The position numbers and the translations under genes are program-made. Below are positions 12,686-26,009 of a DNA stretch of 64,000 nt, in pieces. This DNA comes from Cyathus striatus (lineage: Eukaryota; Basidiomycota; Agaricomycetes; Agaricales; Nidulariaceae). Numbering within the stretch: the stretch's first letter is position 1; each line of letters starts with the position of its first letter. The stretch covers positions 3,348,001 through 3,412,000 of the forward strand of contig JAOVFP010000009.1 in the NCBI GenBank assembly GCA_025738555.1, in the 5' to 3' direction. A model generated the notes under the pieces. That model was not told the origin of the DNA. It ran no database searches and saw nothing but the letters and a program-made list of their open reading frames with translations.

Positions 12686-12892
12686 CCAAGTCTTGATGCA
12701 ACGACAGCAAAAAAGTTGTCGCCCTTTTATGCATCTCAGACAGGGTGCCTTAGTCAGCTTGGAACTGGATCTTGCACAGTCTGGGCAAATATGTTAGAAG
12801 TTCCGAGGCCAAATGAATTCTTTATCCCAGCTAATCTAGGCTGGGCCTTTGTTGGTCTACACCCTTATCATCTGTCCCCGGGTGAGCGCTGA
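12686..12892 (+). other. Unrecognised 68-codon open exon-like segment
   Basis: After a CTCAG acceptor-like site an open frame runs 68 codons to TGA at 12890. It contains DATTAKKLSPFYASQTGC and NEFFIPANLGWAFVGLHPY. The composition looks protein-like (Trp, Cys, Gly, Pro spread evenly), but I do not recognise the family and see no matching upstream exon. It may be a relic exon. Confidence 0.25.
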
Positions 12893-13862
12893 CCCCTGTT
12901 CGGCAAAATGTACCTGTCACAAACTACAAAACGTACCACCCAAGTGTAAGTGCTTACTACATAGTAGCATTGTGACCCTCCATTTTTAATAGCATACTTA
13001 CCTCGTTAACGATGTAGTAGTAGATAAGTTATTATACAACAGCCACAGCAAATGAAGTAGATGAGCTGGACAATGATTCCTCATAATGCGAAGTCTTACA
13101 GTAAATAAGTAATATTGCCTTGATATTGAAAGCTAGTGATAATATTATGGAAGTCTCAAGATGAATTGCATTACGCCCGGCTATCACTAAAGGCCCAAAA
13201 TATCAGCCCGCATCTTAAAGTACCTTGTAGTTGTATCGTAATTTCTTCGCTGGAGCCTTGCAATTGTCTTAATACACATTGAAATGAGAATAAAGGCTTA
13301 ATGTCTTGCAAGATGTTTTCGGTTTTCATGACATAGGTTCGGCTGTAGTATCACACTGTTTACTGGGATGGACTTTGTCTTCACTTCATTCGCGCTTGCT
13401 TATCTCAAATTACGCCTTACATAGAAAGTATAACTCTTTAATAGTGAAAATTTTAAAACGGAACTGACCTTCATTGTACTTAATCGTGCAATTTTCGGGC
13501 ACCAATAAAGTAACCATAGGTTGTAGTAATTAGTGCCGCTACGTATCACATCTTCCCAACCTCCCGCTTCTGGATGCCAGTTTTAGAAGATTTATCGAAT
13601 TATCTCGTACAAAATCTATCAAGCACCTGCGTCGGTATTGTATTGCTTCTAGCTCATGTGGGCCATCAGTCAGTACGGGCTACGAACTCAATCTGAACAT
13701 TTAGCGCCAGCATAGTTTCATCGGACGCCGGTGCCAGAGTCTTACCGAGGCCGAAACGTTATCATTGCATCAATAACTTCGCAACTTGAGCAATATGTTA
13801 ATATGAGTGTGTGTCACAATTACACCTTGGAGGTATTTCTAGTTTTCACAATTTCATTTCAG

Positions 13863-14013
13863 AGTGGATCCTTTGATCGGCTGGGGACCTGCTAGGGCAT
13901 CAGTATCCGGAACGAATCTTAATGATCCTGTTAAAGAGTTTGCTTTTCCCGAGGAATGGGTTATCTCTCGAGGAGGATAGTACATCTTTTCGCCATCTTT
14001 AAGAGGAACATAA
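13863..14013 (+). pseudogene. DyP-type peroxidase C-terminal exon relic
   Basis: After a CATTTCAG acceptor the frame reads VDPLIGWGPARASVSGTNL, then FPEEWVISRGG, a TAG stop at 13978-13980, then YIFSPSLRGT and TAA. In fungal dye-decolorising peroxidases the heme-side C-terminus reads close to VSGT...FPEEWVVSRGGEYFFSPS. The TAG therefore sits where the Glu of GGEYFF belongs. No upstream DyP exons with the GxxDG motif were found in the preceding 1.5 kb, so only this terminal fragment remains. Confidence 0.55.
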
Positions 14014-15250
14014 GATGTGTCAGTTGCGTTGACAGCTTAATTAACTTAACTCTTTGTCTGACAGCTTCTAGTATTTAAATATCTCCTTGACTTTTGTGCA
14101 ATATGAGACGTTGGTGTATACGCTACATGTTCCCAATGCTAATGGGCTTTCTCGATAAGATAAGTACATCAGAGTTCTGAGTAACTAATACTTCTGCATA
14201 AACTCAAAAGAGCTCAAAAGCAACTTTTTATTCATCCAAACTTCAACGTTAACGGGACGTCTTTAACCCGTATATTTGCGAAACATCTATCTTACATGTC
14301 TGGCTTAGCTCTTCATATGGATAGTTGATACCAGGTTGATACCAACTTGAAGCACAGTGCATGACGTAATCTGTGAAGCGTGCGCGTGATAAGTATGTGA
14401 CACGCGCGACGTCATTCTCAGTCTTCAGACTCCGTCCGTCCGGCTTCATCCGACTTGTTCGTCTTTCCAAATCTTAACTCCTCTCAGCCTCGCCGCTCTA
14501 GTTCTTCTTACGCATTGCATGTAAATTTCTGACCACACACTTCCGGAACACTGTAAAAACAACTTGGGATAACGTCTATAATCTAAAGGAGCTTTTCGAT
14601 ATGATGTGGAAGGGGAGGGGTACTACTAGGCTTGGGTAGGGGGAGTGAAAAGAGCACGGCTCGAATGTCGATGAGTCATGATCTAAGGTATGGGGAGTGT
14701 AATGGTATGGTGAATGCTGAGTAAACGTGGTAAGTGATATAATCAGATTTTGGATGGAAATTTTCACGTTCCAACTTTGAGCAGATCACTTATATGATGT
14801 TGTGCGGCGATATCCGAGTCAACCTTCGTAACCTGTAATTTCAACAGTGTACTAGTGACAGCATATAAGATCTATCTTAAATGATAGGATACTCTGCTTT
14901 GTCACTTATTAGGCCTCCAGAGTATATCGCCAACTCGCCAACCGTCAATGCAATTAGAATTTGATCAGAATAACTCGTGTTCTCCTGTCTATACGATCAT
15001 CGATGTCAGGTCCCTCTGAAGGAAAGACAGAAAATGCTCATAACTTTAGTATATATGTCAGAATTTTCAGCTGCTTCTCTTTAAGGCTATCATACACCTT
15101 ACTTACTCATTACTCTGGTAGGCCATTCACACCGCCTAGTCACCTACCATATTTTAATGCGGTGCACTACCAAATCTACGTATGACTTGCATATGTATGT
15201 GATTATATAATCCTACATAATCGAAACTAATAGCTAAGTTACTCTACTCG
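14014..15250. other. Intergenic stretch, nothing recognised
   Basis: No gene or repeat was recognised between the peroxidase relic and the TPR-CHAT stop codon. Confidence 0.4.
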
Positions 15251-18200
15251 TTATGTCCCAAGATGAATGAAAGGAACCCATCTCTTAAAGCCCGCACCTC
15301 GTTTCCGTAGTACGGTTGTCGCAGCATGAATTGCCTCCGCAGCTACCTCGGTATGTGGCTTCTTTGGATTATCCCTGAACAAATGCGCGTAAAATGTATC
15401 TGCAACAATAGGTCCGTCCTCGTCATCAATGGACCTTCAATAACATCAAAAAGTAAGTGGTCGTCAATATATCTCGCGTGGATGTATACTTACCACATTG
15501 TAGCCACCACTCCCCGGAATCCAGAGAAAAGCAGCGTGGCTCCTAAGTGCATCGCTTCGTCTGGAAGGTCCTTGTCACCCATTGCAGTTTCGCATGCACA
15601 GAGGAAAGCGAGTGCAGCATTTGGCATGCGTTCCTCCATTATACGGGATATTTTGAGGTTCCCGTCTCTCAAAATCAGAGAACTCTCGAGTGGTTTATCT
15701 TTAAGTTGTATTCCATGACATGCAAAATGCGCAATCGATACATTTGACATATTCGAAGCAGCGCTCTCGACGAGCGCAGGGGTTTCTTCTGTTCCCATTC
15801 TGACAAGACAGTCTGGGTCAACGTGCTTTTCGATAGCACTGAGTTCGTGGATTGTGTACGGGAGGTTCTTGGGATCGATCACGACCATCATTTTGAATTC
15901 ATCCGTAGAGTCGCTTGGAAGTTTCGTATATGCCAGCGCTCCGACGGTAGGCGTGTACGATGAAACAAGATAGTCAAATGTGCTTTCGATACTTGACATG
16001 TCGATATCATAGATTCCCGCTGCATGAAGTGGGAGGAATGAGAAAATTCCTGTGGGACACCAACATACTTTCAATGGCACGCTATTCATATATGGTTTCA
16101 AAGCATGGATTACATGTTGTACGACGTCTTTCCACAGTACTTCCAGGACGTGCTTCATTTGGTCTTCGTCCTCGATATGGTTGAAATGCCTTGGTCCTCC
16201 CTTCCTTTCGTGACTATCAGGTTGAGCGATATCACTATTGTCTATTCCAGCTTCAGCTCGAAGTTCATCCAAAACCCCACGAACTCTAACTCCTTTCGGC
16301 CCGGATCCAGGCAAGTATGCAACCAGCTCATGTATCTTGTTATATGGAGCATCACAGAGATCTATATGCATTACCTCATCGTTGGACATTATCAGCGCAT
16401 GGCTTTGGTGTTCGTCTGGTATTAGAAATATCACCAGACGATCACTCAATTCCTGCAGCCTAGAGATCTTCAGCGGCGTCAAAAAGTCCCCGAATTCTTC
16501 CAATTCGCGCACTTCATCCAGTGTTCTTTGCCATTCCTCATTTAACTCCTCAAGTCGGAATAATTCCTCATCATGTGTCCGTCTTTCGGCATTGGTACCT
16601 AGAGCACACGGTGCATTTATGCGCATAGATGCTTTATCTAGTTCCACAGATATCTCTGACAGCCGCATATGAAGATTGGGAGCGGATTCTCTTAGTGCAT
16701 CCATTGGACTACGCAGCTGTAAAGCTTGAAGCCAAAATACCGCTCGTCCAGCCTCCAAAAACTCAATGGCTTTATGGTAGCTACCTTTTTTAATAGCGAA
16801 AAGCGCCGCATTGCGGCTTAAACCGTCAATTTTTGATACCTTAAAGGTTTCTTGTCGAGCAGCTACGTTGGTGGCCATGGATGACAAACGCGGAAGAAAA
16901 CTGATCGCTTGCTCGTATGCTTCAAGTGCAGACTTGTGATTACACGCATCAGCTAGTAGGGCCCATATTTTTGCAGCTCTGAAGCGTTCTGGCGCAGGTG
17001 ACGATGTAGATTCCATCGCACCAGCCTCAAATAGCATGCTGACATGGCTTAGAAATGTGAACATCTCGCTCATATCTTCCAGGTACCCTATTTTTAATAT
17101 TGATGCGATCCCAAAGTCTCCTACGTAGAGACAGTATGAGTAGTGATTTGAAGGCAGCTTTTCTATGCCTTTAAAATATGCATGAAGAGCCTCGTCAAGG
17201 TCTTCTAAACTATTGGAACCCTGGTATCGCTTGAAAAGCTTACTTCCTAGATCATGGAACAGCGCTGCAACATGAGGATAATCTTCTGGGCACTTTATTG
17301 TGGCTTCTCGTGCGTAGTGGATACCGTCGTCGAGCTCCTTCATGTCACCGGAGATTTTAAAAGACATCCCTAACATAAATGACATATTTCTTGCCATGTC
17401 AAAAGGACCCTTCCTCGAATTCAGTTCCTGTATCATAGCAATATGATCGAGTACGCTTGAATCATTGTTATCAACCTGCTTATGAATCTGTTTCATGAAC
17501 TTCTCGGAGTATTGGCCAGGGTGTGTTGGCATAAGTGGAAGACATTTACGCATGTAGACCATCGCTTCCTTTAGGTAATCATTTGTTGATCTGAAATCCT
17601 CCAGTTCTGCCTTTTGAAAGAGAACTTCGGAGAGAGTTAGTAGTGCAATCGCCGATTCCGGCGAAAGAGCAACAGCTTCACGGAGATGTAATATGGCCTC
17701 GTCTAGTTGCTTCTTTACACCTCCAAACTTAAATGCCGATGCTAGTGCTTTGCCTAGGCTTACCAATGTTTCAGGGCGTTTCGGATGAGGGAAAGGTTCT
17801 TTGGTTAGAGTTTTGCGGAATATTTGAATCATATCTTCTAATTCCTGAGCGTCATGCATTTTATTGATGTCTAATATCATCGTATTTCGGAGGTCTGACA
17901 TGATATTATACTCTTCGGCTTCGTCATCGCGGGATAGCTCAACAGATTCCTTCAGGTCGTCAGGGTCGCCGTTCATGTCGTAGCGCGCTAAAAGACAAGC
18001 ACTCAGGAGTCTTTTTGCTTCAGTAAGACGATCTGAACCGCCTTCTAGTAACATGGCTGAAGCTTGTAGACAATAGATTGCCTCGTTGAGGTATGCATCA
18101 GCTTCCTCTTTCTCGTCCGCATTCTCTGTAACCAGAACTAGTGCTAGAGAAAGCTCATAGAGAATGTCTCCTTTATTGGTAGCTCGATCCTCATTCCGAG

Positions 18201-19714
18201 AAACAACATCTAGTGCTGCCCGATAGATTGAAATTGCCTCGTGGATCTCTTCCAGACGAGAATTTTCATCTTTTGAGACTTGTTCACCACCAGATATTTT
18301 AAATCGGTCTACCAGCATATTTGCAAGGACATTGAGTGATTCAATTCTGTCACTCTCGCCTTCGCCAGGAAGTGCGTACTGGAGCGCATCCCTATAAACA
18401 GCAATGGCCTCATCCAAATCGTCGGAATTTTTCGATATCCCAAATCGTGCCACCAAGATCGCAGTAAAGGCATTTAATGCAAGACAGTGCTGTAAATCAG
18501 ATGAAGGTTTCAGGTTAATGAATTGTCGTACAACCGACAACATTTCATCCGAGTACTCTTGGTTATTTGCTGCAATTGAAAGGAGTTTCGACAATTGGTG
18601 AGAAAGAAGATTGTGCATGTCCGGAATTGTATCAGGGTCAAGTAACATGAAGCCCCGTAGAAGTTTAACCGCATCGTCAGCATCTACTCGAATCTGGAAC
18701 TCCTCGTGTCCTTTGATCAGTACAACCGAAAAGCTGGTGATGATCGACTGAATGGTATGAAGGTCACTATCGGATACCGTTGGACACGAGACCAATGCAT
18801 CCCGATAGTATGATATAGCTTTTTGCAAGGTATCTTCAGGAGCGGTAATATTTAACTGATATCGTTCCATCATTAGAAGGCCCAGGTTGCTTAAACAGGC
18901 ATAACGACATGGATGAGTCGATGGCATATTTGAAAGGACCTCTTCTGAAGAGTTGATCGCCTTGTTTAGATCCGCAATATTTTGCGTCCTTTTAAACCGT
19001 GTAATTAGGCACTTTGTCAACTCTTGGAGCACGTAGTATTGGTCGACCCCAACCATATGTGCTTCACTGTAGTGAGAAATTGCAATATCGAGATCATCAA
19101 GCTTGTCCGTGTGCTCAAATCGCTCAATCAAGGCTTCTCCTAATCTCCAGCATGGGCGATCTTGCTTCGGATGAGAAGATGGGTGAAGTTCAAGTATTGC
19201 ATAAAGAAGGGTAATTTGTTGATCCAATATATCGAGAGTACGTGTATTTTCATATTGCTTTGACGCCATATTCTCTAAGCCTTCTAGTTTCTTCAAATAA
19301 GTATCGAGGCTATGGTGTTGTTGAATAACAGAATATTCATTAACAGAATTTCTTAGATATTCCACAGCTTCCTTAAATTGCACTGCAGGGAAAGCGTCGC
19401 CTAGAATATCTTCTGGATTATCAATTCCGGGTTCAAACAAGTTAGCCCTGGAGTCAAGAAGTCTCCCAGTCCTGGACCGATCTCTGAGATGCTTGATGTA
19501 AACCTGATCAATACGAGGTAAGAATCAAGTTATTTATCGATTTGTAAAACACACCGAAAGTGCATGAGAAAAATGTTGAATAATTTCAGCAGCGATTTCG
19601 TCACTAACAGAGGACGTAACCTCTTCGGATTTGTTAATCTTTATGTTGTCTTTACATCAGTTGATCGTAAAGTAGATGGCAGTTGCTTACAGTACTACTA
19701 CCATTGACAGCCAT
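15251..19714 (-). CDS. TPR-CHAT protein (intact paralog)
   Basis: Four exons (19691-19714, 19555-19638, 15494-19503, 15251-15434) give about 1433 residues. The last intron splits the Trp codon in VATMW|SIDDEDGP and leaves a 184-nt final exon, exactly as in the 30953-35577 paralog. After a short leader, residues about 60-950 hold many TPR-like helical repeats such as LDDLDIAISHYSEAH and LEDLDEALHAYFKGIEKLP. The C-terminal CHAT domain (about 1100-1433) has the His of HFACHG (about 1299) and the Cys of CACETA (about 1340), the catalytic dyad of this caspase/separase-like fold, and ends in FERWVPFIHLG-like sequence (here FKRWVPFIHLG). CHAT proteins are predicted cysteine peptidases tied to regulated cell death, and TPRs bind partners; the target is unknown. 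The ATG at 19714 is chosen because exon 1 and its intron are conserved in the paralogs. Confidence 0.88.
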
Positions 19715-21094
19715 GGCTTAGTGGGGGAAATAAGCAGTCATATTCAACGAAAACAGACCGTTATATGACAGATCTTCTCTCTATTAGGAATCCCCTGCTG
19801 TGCGCAACATTCGAACTGTCATTTTCAGTGATCGCGAGCGCCAAACATAGTACATACATCCCCGCAAGTCAATGGTTAAGATTAGATTCAAGTTGATTCA
19901 TCATCCTTGTTGATCGGTAAGCGGACTAAAACTACTTCCGCTTTCTCTTTAACTTGATAAGACCCCTCCCAACTTAGACTTAAGACATCTTCGGATCGAG
20001 TGGTATTGATACCACCGGAAGCCAGTGGAAAGCTCAACATTGGCGAAGCTAGGACTAGAAATAACATAACAGTGAGTTTCTCTATCGTTGATGTAATCGT
20101 ACACTGGTTTCATTCATCATTACATAAGGGGCGTAACGGCCCGGGTATAGTAAATTAGGTCGCTCAGGGCAGTTCTTGCTGCGTACTTAAGCTCCAGCGG
20201 GGCGCTATACCAACATGTGAAGGAGAAGCAACAATTTTTAAAAAAAAATTTACATGTCTACCCGTAATAAAACCGTAGGTATCGTGCGCTGAAAAAGAAT
20301 CGGTCGATTCTGCTGAGTAGATTAGAAAGATCTTCAGCAGGGCGCTCAAGCTAATTCAAGTAACTAATTGCTGAGGGGAGATGGATCATATTACATGTGC
20401 ACACTTGTGGATTACCTTAACATTGCTCCCGATAGCCAGTAGGCCCGTGCCTTGATAAGTATCCGATGCGAGAGCTCAAAGTGATCCAGCTTTCAAGCGC
20501 CTGCCGCCAACAGACGCCAACGTTGCAACCACGTCGCACCCACGTTTGAAGCTCCGCTCTAAATCCCAACTATGTAAACTTTTTGATGCACGTTTCAACG
20601 TTTGATGTTCAACTTCCTCTTGTCGACTACGTAGCTTCCTGCACTCTGCCAATTTGCTGCCAGCCGAGATGTTACTTCCTACATAGACGACTGCCAACCA
20701 CATCTGACAAGCGCTGATCCACATAGAATGCACCACCTGATATTATTACCAATATCCTTCGGTAAGCGCTTGTTCTTTCTCAGAAATATGAAAACTTCGA
20801 GTCAGACTCAAAATTGCTGCAGGAACCACGGTCCCGTTAAATTCAAATCCACCTTATCAGTGTTACGTTTTATTTTATGGAGATTAGGGTGTCTCGTAAC
20901 ATAATTCACTCTCGGTAATATGTGGGCCACACAGAATCACAATGATTTGTGGCTTCGCGTAGTGGCAGAAGCGAGATTGCCAAGTGACTGCTGCGCATTT
21001 GCCACACTGTCCCGTTTATAAAGGCGATCAATAGCAGATTCTCTGTTCAACCACCCGACCGCACCCTACGTCTCTCTCTCTTCTACCATAAAGA
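19715..21094. other. Intergenic stretch with two duplicated promoter blocks
   Basis: 19715 to about 19930 resembles 401-600 upstream of the left-edge TPR-CHAT gene. 20760 to 21094 resembles 23230-23628 upstream of the second alpha/beta hydrolase. Between them no gene was recognised. Confidence 0.5.
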
Positions 21095-22254
21095 ATGTCG
21101 CTTTCACCAATTGAACTCGTTTACAAGGAAATCGATGGTCTGAAGATCAAGATGGATGTTTACATCCCGAGTTCTGCAACCCCTCAGAATCGAGTTCCAG
21201 TCGTGATATGGTGGCACGGTAAGTCGTTGATTTATCGATATCGAAAGTCATCATGAGTACTCATCATTTTTACAGGAGGAGGATTGCTTCTGGTATGTAC
21301 AATCTTTTTGGCATATTTTTCAGTTTCATTCAACACCCGACATGATCGATCTAGTGGACAAGAAAATGTACGTTTACACCTTAGAGAATAATTGAAACAT
21401 GACTGACCACCTTGACCTCCAGCGTTATTCCCGCACCAGCTCTCAGCTCCGGAGAAATACAACGTCTGCATAATCTCAGTCGACTACCGGTTCGCCCCCC
21501 AAACGCGCCTACCAGGTATCCTCGAGGATTGTAAAGATGCCATCGACTTCATACACTCCCCCGAATTTGCAAAGGCCACCAGTGACCGCATCGATCCTTC
21601 CAATCTAGTGCTCAGTGGAGGATCGGCTGGAGGGTGGCTCTCGCTACTATGCGGCACAGGCATTGGATTCAAAGCGTCTGGATTGGAACTTCCACGTACC
21701 GTAAAGGGGATTGCAGCTCTATATCCAATGACTGATATGCTCCATCCTTTTTGGAGGACTAAACAGCGCCCAGTTAGCTATATGGATCATATCATCCCAG
21801 ATGAACAAATGAAACCTTTTGTTGATCCTAATGCACCAAAGATCTGTGAAACTTCATCGGAAATCACCGCGCCGAGAAACGCTCTGTATAATTATATGAT
21901 TCAAGAGTTTGTCTTGTTTCTATTTAAATGTTATATGATAACTTATGCACAGCTTTTAGAGCAATTTTGGAATCTCTATTATTGGACGGCACATCAATCT
22001 TTGCAGAAGCGTTCAGCATCGCTCAAAATCTTCGGTCCAAGGAATTCAGAACGCCACCTACGTACATTGTACACGGGACCGGTGATCAAATGGTTCCTAT
22101 TTATCAATCGAAGGATGTTGTGCAAGCTCTTAAAGATATACAAGCTGAAGTCGAGTATCGAGAGATGGAGGGACTGGGCCACCTTTACGACATGGATCCT
22201 AAGTACGAGTTGGAGGATATGTATTCCTTTGTACTGCGTTGCACTTCCAAGTGA
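21095..22254 (+). CDS. Alpha/beta hydrolase (lipase/esterase-like), copy A
   Basis: Five exons (21095-21218, 21276-21292, 21355-21367, 21423-21906, 21960-22254) give 310 residues; exons 2 and 3 are only 17 and 13 nt. The fold's marks are the oxyanion HGGGL (about 41-45), the nucleophile elbow SGGSAGG with Ser119, Asp255 in HGTGDQMVP and His287 in GLGHLYDMD. This is the HGGG/GxSxG pattern of hormone-sensitive-lipase-like carboxylic ester hydrolases. No signal peptide is seen, so it is probably cytosolic; the substrate is unknown. All joins are shared with copy B. The last intron uses donor GA|GTTTGT and acceptor CTTTTAG. Confidence 0.85.
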
Positions 22255-23628
22255 ATTATGAATCATGTGGTGCAGGTACTCGTTCAATCTTCCTAACAAA
22301 TATATCACCTATATAAATCGAAAACTTTGCCTTGTCTGCTATTGAAAGGTGTATCAGCTTCAAACGACTCGTGGACTCTTATTTTTCATTTTGAACGTAG
22401 GACTACCCATAATATAAAATAATAGAGAAAAAGTGGATGCTTACAGGATAATTTTCCAATCGAATGAGGTACGAGACGAGAACTTTGTAGTGATTGAAAG
22501 GCCAAGGTCTGAGGCCTGAAGGCCTGACCGTTCGTGTACATTCTAGATCGATCCTAGAACTACAGAAGCAACACACAAAGAAAGATCAGGAAAGATCCCG
22601 TTTCAACGGAGCCAAGTTTCAACGGACCGAAGACGGTCTTGAGTTTATCCGAAGTTTACGAAGAGTTTATCATTCTCTTTGATGTTAAACAAGCACATAC
22701 AAGGAAATTGTCCGATGACACCAAGATGTCACATTGTGAACGAGTCGGAAGTCTCACCCGTGCCTCAACTTAGTCTGACTTACAACTCTGGAGTTGCCTG
22801 CACATAGGTTCACACATTCATGTTTTAGCAGGATTCTACGACTCTTGCCTGTATTTCCGTACATACCTCACAGCCATACGTCATCCATGGAATTGCCTTT
22901 GTAATGCCAGCAGTGCTTCGCAATCTGCTGTCAGTGGAAACCCCTCTCAGGGCCTCGGGCTTGCGATAGAGTCTATTACTTAATGCGATTCGATGATTAT
23001 TTTACAAAACCTAACATCGGCGTACGCAAATGTCCGTTTGGGTATTTATAAATTATATTAGCAGTGCACTATTTCGCTTAGTACTAATTCACGATCTCAG
23101 TTCAACTGCTATTAGCCATCTATGTTCAATAATGCCTGCGTACGCAATGGGAACAGACTATATAGTACATCTGACAAAGTGCTGATGCGCATACTTAGGA
23201 TGCGCCACCGAACATTATTATTGAAATCCTTCGTAAGCGCTTGTGTTATGTAAGAATTACTAAAACTTCGAGTAGGACTCAAACTTTTGCAGGAACCAAG
23301 GTCCCGTTACAATTGAATCCCCTTATCCTTACTGCATTTCATTGTCTGGAACTTAGAATGTCTCGTAATACGTGTTCAGTCTCAGCCGTATGTGGAGCAC
23401 AGCTGACTGCGGTAAAGCCGGGCTGACATTCGCGCTCTTTCAGAATCTCAATGCTTCGAAGATGGTGGCGGAAAAAGCGAGATACGAAAGCCGACTCGGG
23501 ATTCCTGTGTAAATACCGCACTTCGTGTTCAAAGCTAGCTCGCTATAAAGGAGAACTATAACATATTCTCTTTCACCAGAACTTCACCAAATCCCAATCT
23601 ACCCTCCCGTTCACTACCAGTGCAAAGA
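22255..23628. other. Spacer between the tandem hydrolases
   Basis: 1.4 kb without a recognised gene. The right part, from about 23230, is promoter DNA similar to 20760-21094. A GC-rich near-palindrome (GGTCTGAGGCC/GGCCTGACC) lies near 22504-22529. Confidence 0.45.
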
Positions 23629-24790
23629 ATGTCACTTCCACGAATTGAAATCATTTACAAGGAAATCGATGGTCTGAAGATCAAGATGGATGTTTACATC
23701 CCGAGCTCAGCAAGTGCACAGAATCGAGTTCCAGCTGTGATATGGTGGCACGGTAAGCAGTCGATTTTCTATATCAGAGATCGGTATGACTTATCACTGT
23801 CCTTTAGGAGGAGGATTGCTTCAGGTATGTATGCGAAATTTCAGTATTTAACGGCTTTATTGACAATCTGCTGTGACGTAGTGGACGAGAAATTGTGAGT
23901 TTTCATTCAATAGAACACATTAAAATAAATGCATGGCTGAAAACCTTGACCTCCAGCTTTATTCCCGCATCAGTTATCCGCTCCAGAGAAATATAATATA
24001 TGCATTATCTCAGTCGACTACCGGCTCGCTCCTCAAACACGCTTACCAGGTATCCTCGAGGACTGCAAAGATGCCATTGACTTCTTGCACTCCCCAGAAT
24101 TTGCAAAGGCCACCGGAAACCGCATCGATCCATCCAATCTAGTGCTCAGTGGAGGATCGGCGGGAGGGTGGCTCTCACTGCTCTGTGGTACAGGAATCGG
24201 ATTTAAAGCGTCCGGATTGGAGTTTCCCCGTCCTGTAAAGGGGATTGCAGCTCTATATCCCATGACCGACATGCTCGATCCTTTCTGGACGACTAAGCAA
24301 CGTCCAGTTAGCTATATGGATCATATCATCCCAGATGAAGAAATGAAATCTTTCATTGACTCTAATGGACCCAAGATTTGTGAAACTCCATTAGAGGCCA
24401 CCGCGCCGAGAAACGCTCTGTATAATTATATGATTCAAGAGTCTGTCTTGTTTCTATTCATATCTATATCAAGACTCACGAACAGCTTTTAGAGCAATTT
24501 TAGAATCTCTATTACTGGATGATACATCATCAATCTCTGCAGAAGCGTTCAGCATCGCTCAAAATCTTCGTTCCAAGGAATTCACAACACCACCTACGTA
24601 TATCGTGCATGGGAATGGTGATCGAATGGTTCCTGTCAAGCAATCGAGGGATGTCGTGCAAGCTTTTAATGATATTCAAGTTGAAGTCGAATATCGAGAG
24701 ATGGAGGGGTTGGACCATATGTACGACATGGATCCTAAGTATGAGATGGAGGATATGTATTCCTTCATACTGCGTTGCACATCCAAGTAA
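23629..24790 (+). CDS. Alpha/beta hydrolase (lipase/esterase-like), copy B
   Basis: Five exons (23629-23752, 23808-23824, 23882-23894, 23957-24440, 24493-24790) give 311 residues. Exon lengths match copy A exactly except for one extra codon in the last exon. HGGGLLQWTR, the nucleophile elbow SGGSAGG, Asp in HGNGDRMVP and His in GLDHMYDMD are all kept, so the catalytic triad is complete. The protein is very close to copy A, with most changes conservative, indicating a recent tandem duplication with both copies under constraint. The substrate is not known. Confidence 0.85.
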
Positions 24791-24852
24791 CTACAAACCA
24801 TGTGGCACCGGTGCTTCTATTCGATTGATGATCTTACTAGTAAATATAGAAA

Positions 24853-26009
24853 TAAGGCCGACAAGCGGCAGGGCCCACTACATCAAGAATTTGATAAATT
24901 GCCTTACTGATTTAAATTACTGAGACCTGAGGGCTGAAAGTGAACTCATCACTAACACTTCAAAATTTGAAATTGAATTTTTTGCTAAATGATCTATAGA
25001 AGTATTCACACCCTGTTGATCTATAATGTCCCGTGTTCTCTGCCAGCAGGGAATGGGATCTTATACTTAAAAGTCTCGTGCTTTCAGTAAATTCAGATTA
25101 AGAAATAAAAAGAAATATATATTAAGAAAGGATGTAAGACATTGTTTGATATAAGATATATGGAGAATGTGGAAGTATGCGAGACCGAGGGGTGTCGGTG
25201 ACGACAAGTCAACCAATCAGTGATGATAAAGGTGAAGGTGACGAGAGTAAAGCAAGGGCGGCAAGAGATGAACCAGGGGAACGGATGGAAGATGACAAGG
25301 TGGGGAGGGGGGAAGACGACTATGAGCAGGGAGGATGACGCGACCTCGACGATGTTCTGCCAGTGGCGTCGTCGTCGTCATAACACAGGGGTGGAGGACT
25401 CAGGGGGCTGGATAGCAACTGTGGAGGAGAAGGACGGGATAGATGATGTGGTGCAGTAGTGGGAGAGGATGTGAGAAGTTGTCCTCGTGATGCAGGCGAG
25501 GATGGGGTGACTGGATGCCGTGACATCGTTATCTGATGCAGGAAAGGAGGCAGAAGGGGGCTAGACTATGTGTTGTCAATGACGCCGTGGGGATAGCGGT
25601 GGTGTACATTGGCGCGGGAAGGCTGGAAAGTCAAAGCAGACAAGGCTTTGGGGTTGGCTGATGGCCATTCGGTCAATGAGGAAGCGAGGAGGGGGGTATG
25701 GGCTGGACGGGAGAGGACAGGGGATGGGCAGAGCGTGGTGGGCGAGACGAGACGACCATGACGATGATACTGGAGGACACAAGTGAGGATGGTGGTGGTG
25801 GTGGTAGAGGTGTGGTTCTGGTGACAGGGACAGCATGTTGAGGTGGGTCAGTCTAGGGACACAAGGGGGGGATTGTGGCAGTGGTGGTGGCCGAGACTGT
25901 TCGATCCCAAACACGATCCACAAATTGTCTTTTTAGGAAATCCAAACATCCTGGCCATAACCTAACCATAACCATAACCATAACCATAACCACCTTAAAA
26001 GGTAGTGGG
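24853..26009. mobile_element. Helitron-like non-autonomous element, copy 1
   Basis: The left end has a small hairpin sequence GCCGACAAGCGGC followed by GCCCACTAC. The right end has CTTAAAAGGTAGTGGGAATA. Thus CCCACTAC and its complement GTAGTGGG lie near opposite ends. The same two ends, in the same order, bound 28131-30157. The interior is G-rich on the plus strand, has a (CCATAA)n array at about 25955-25993, and holds only low-complexity frames. Asymmetric ends, one with a hairpin and a short inverted match, suggest a Helitron/Helentron-like element; the class is inference. Confidence 0.45.

Larger units (their letters stand above)
20760..24830 (+). repeat. Tandem segmental duplication of the hydrolase gene
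   Basis: The unit at about 20760-22300 is repeated at about 23230-24830. It includes some 350-400 bp upstream of each ATG (shared blocks GTAAGCGCTTGT and GCAGGAACCA) and the full gene. Confidence 0.75.

Noticed and set aside
25220..25923. Coding frames on both strands of the G-rich block
   Set aside because: They are His/Pro/Ser- or Gly/Arg-rich low-complexity readings of purine-rich DNA in a repeat, with no splice or family support.
25955..25993. CCTAACCATAACC array as telomere-like repeat
   Set aside because: The unit is CCATAA, not CCCTAA. It is a short simple repeat inside a Helitron-like copy.
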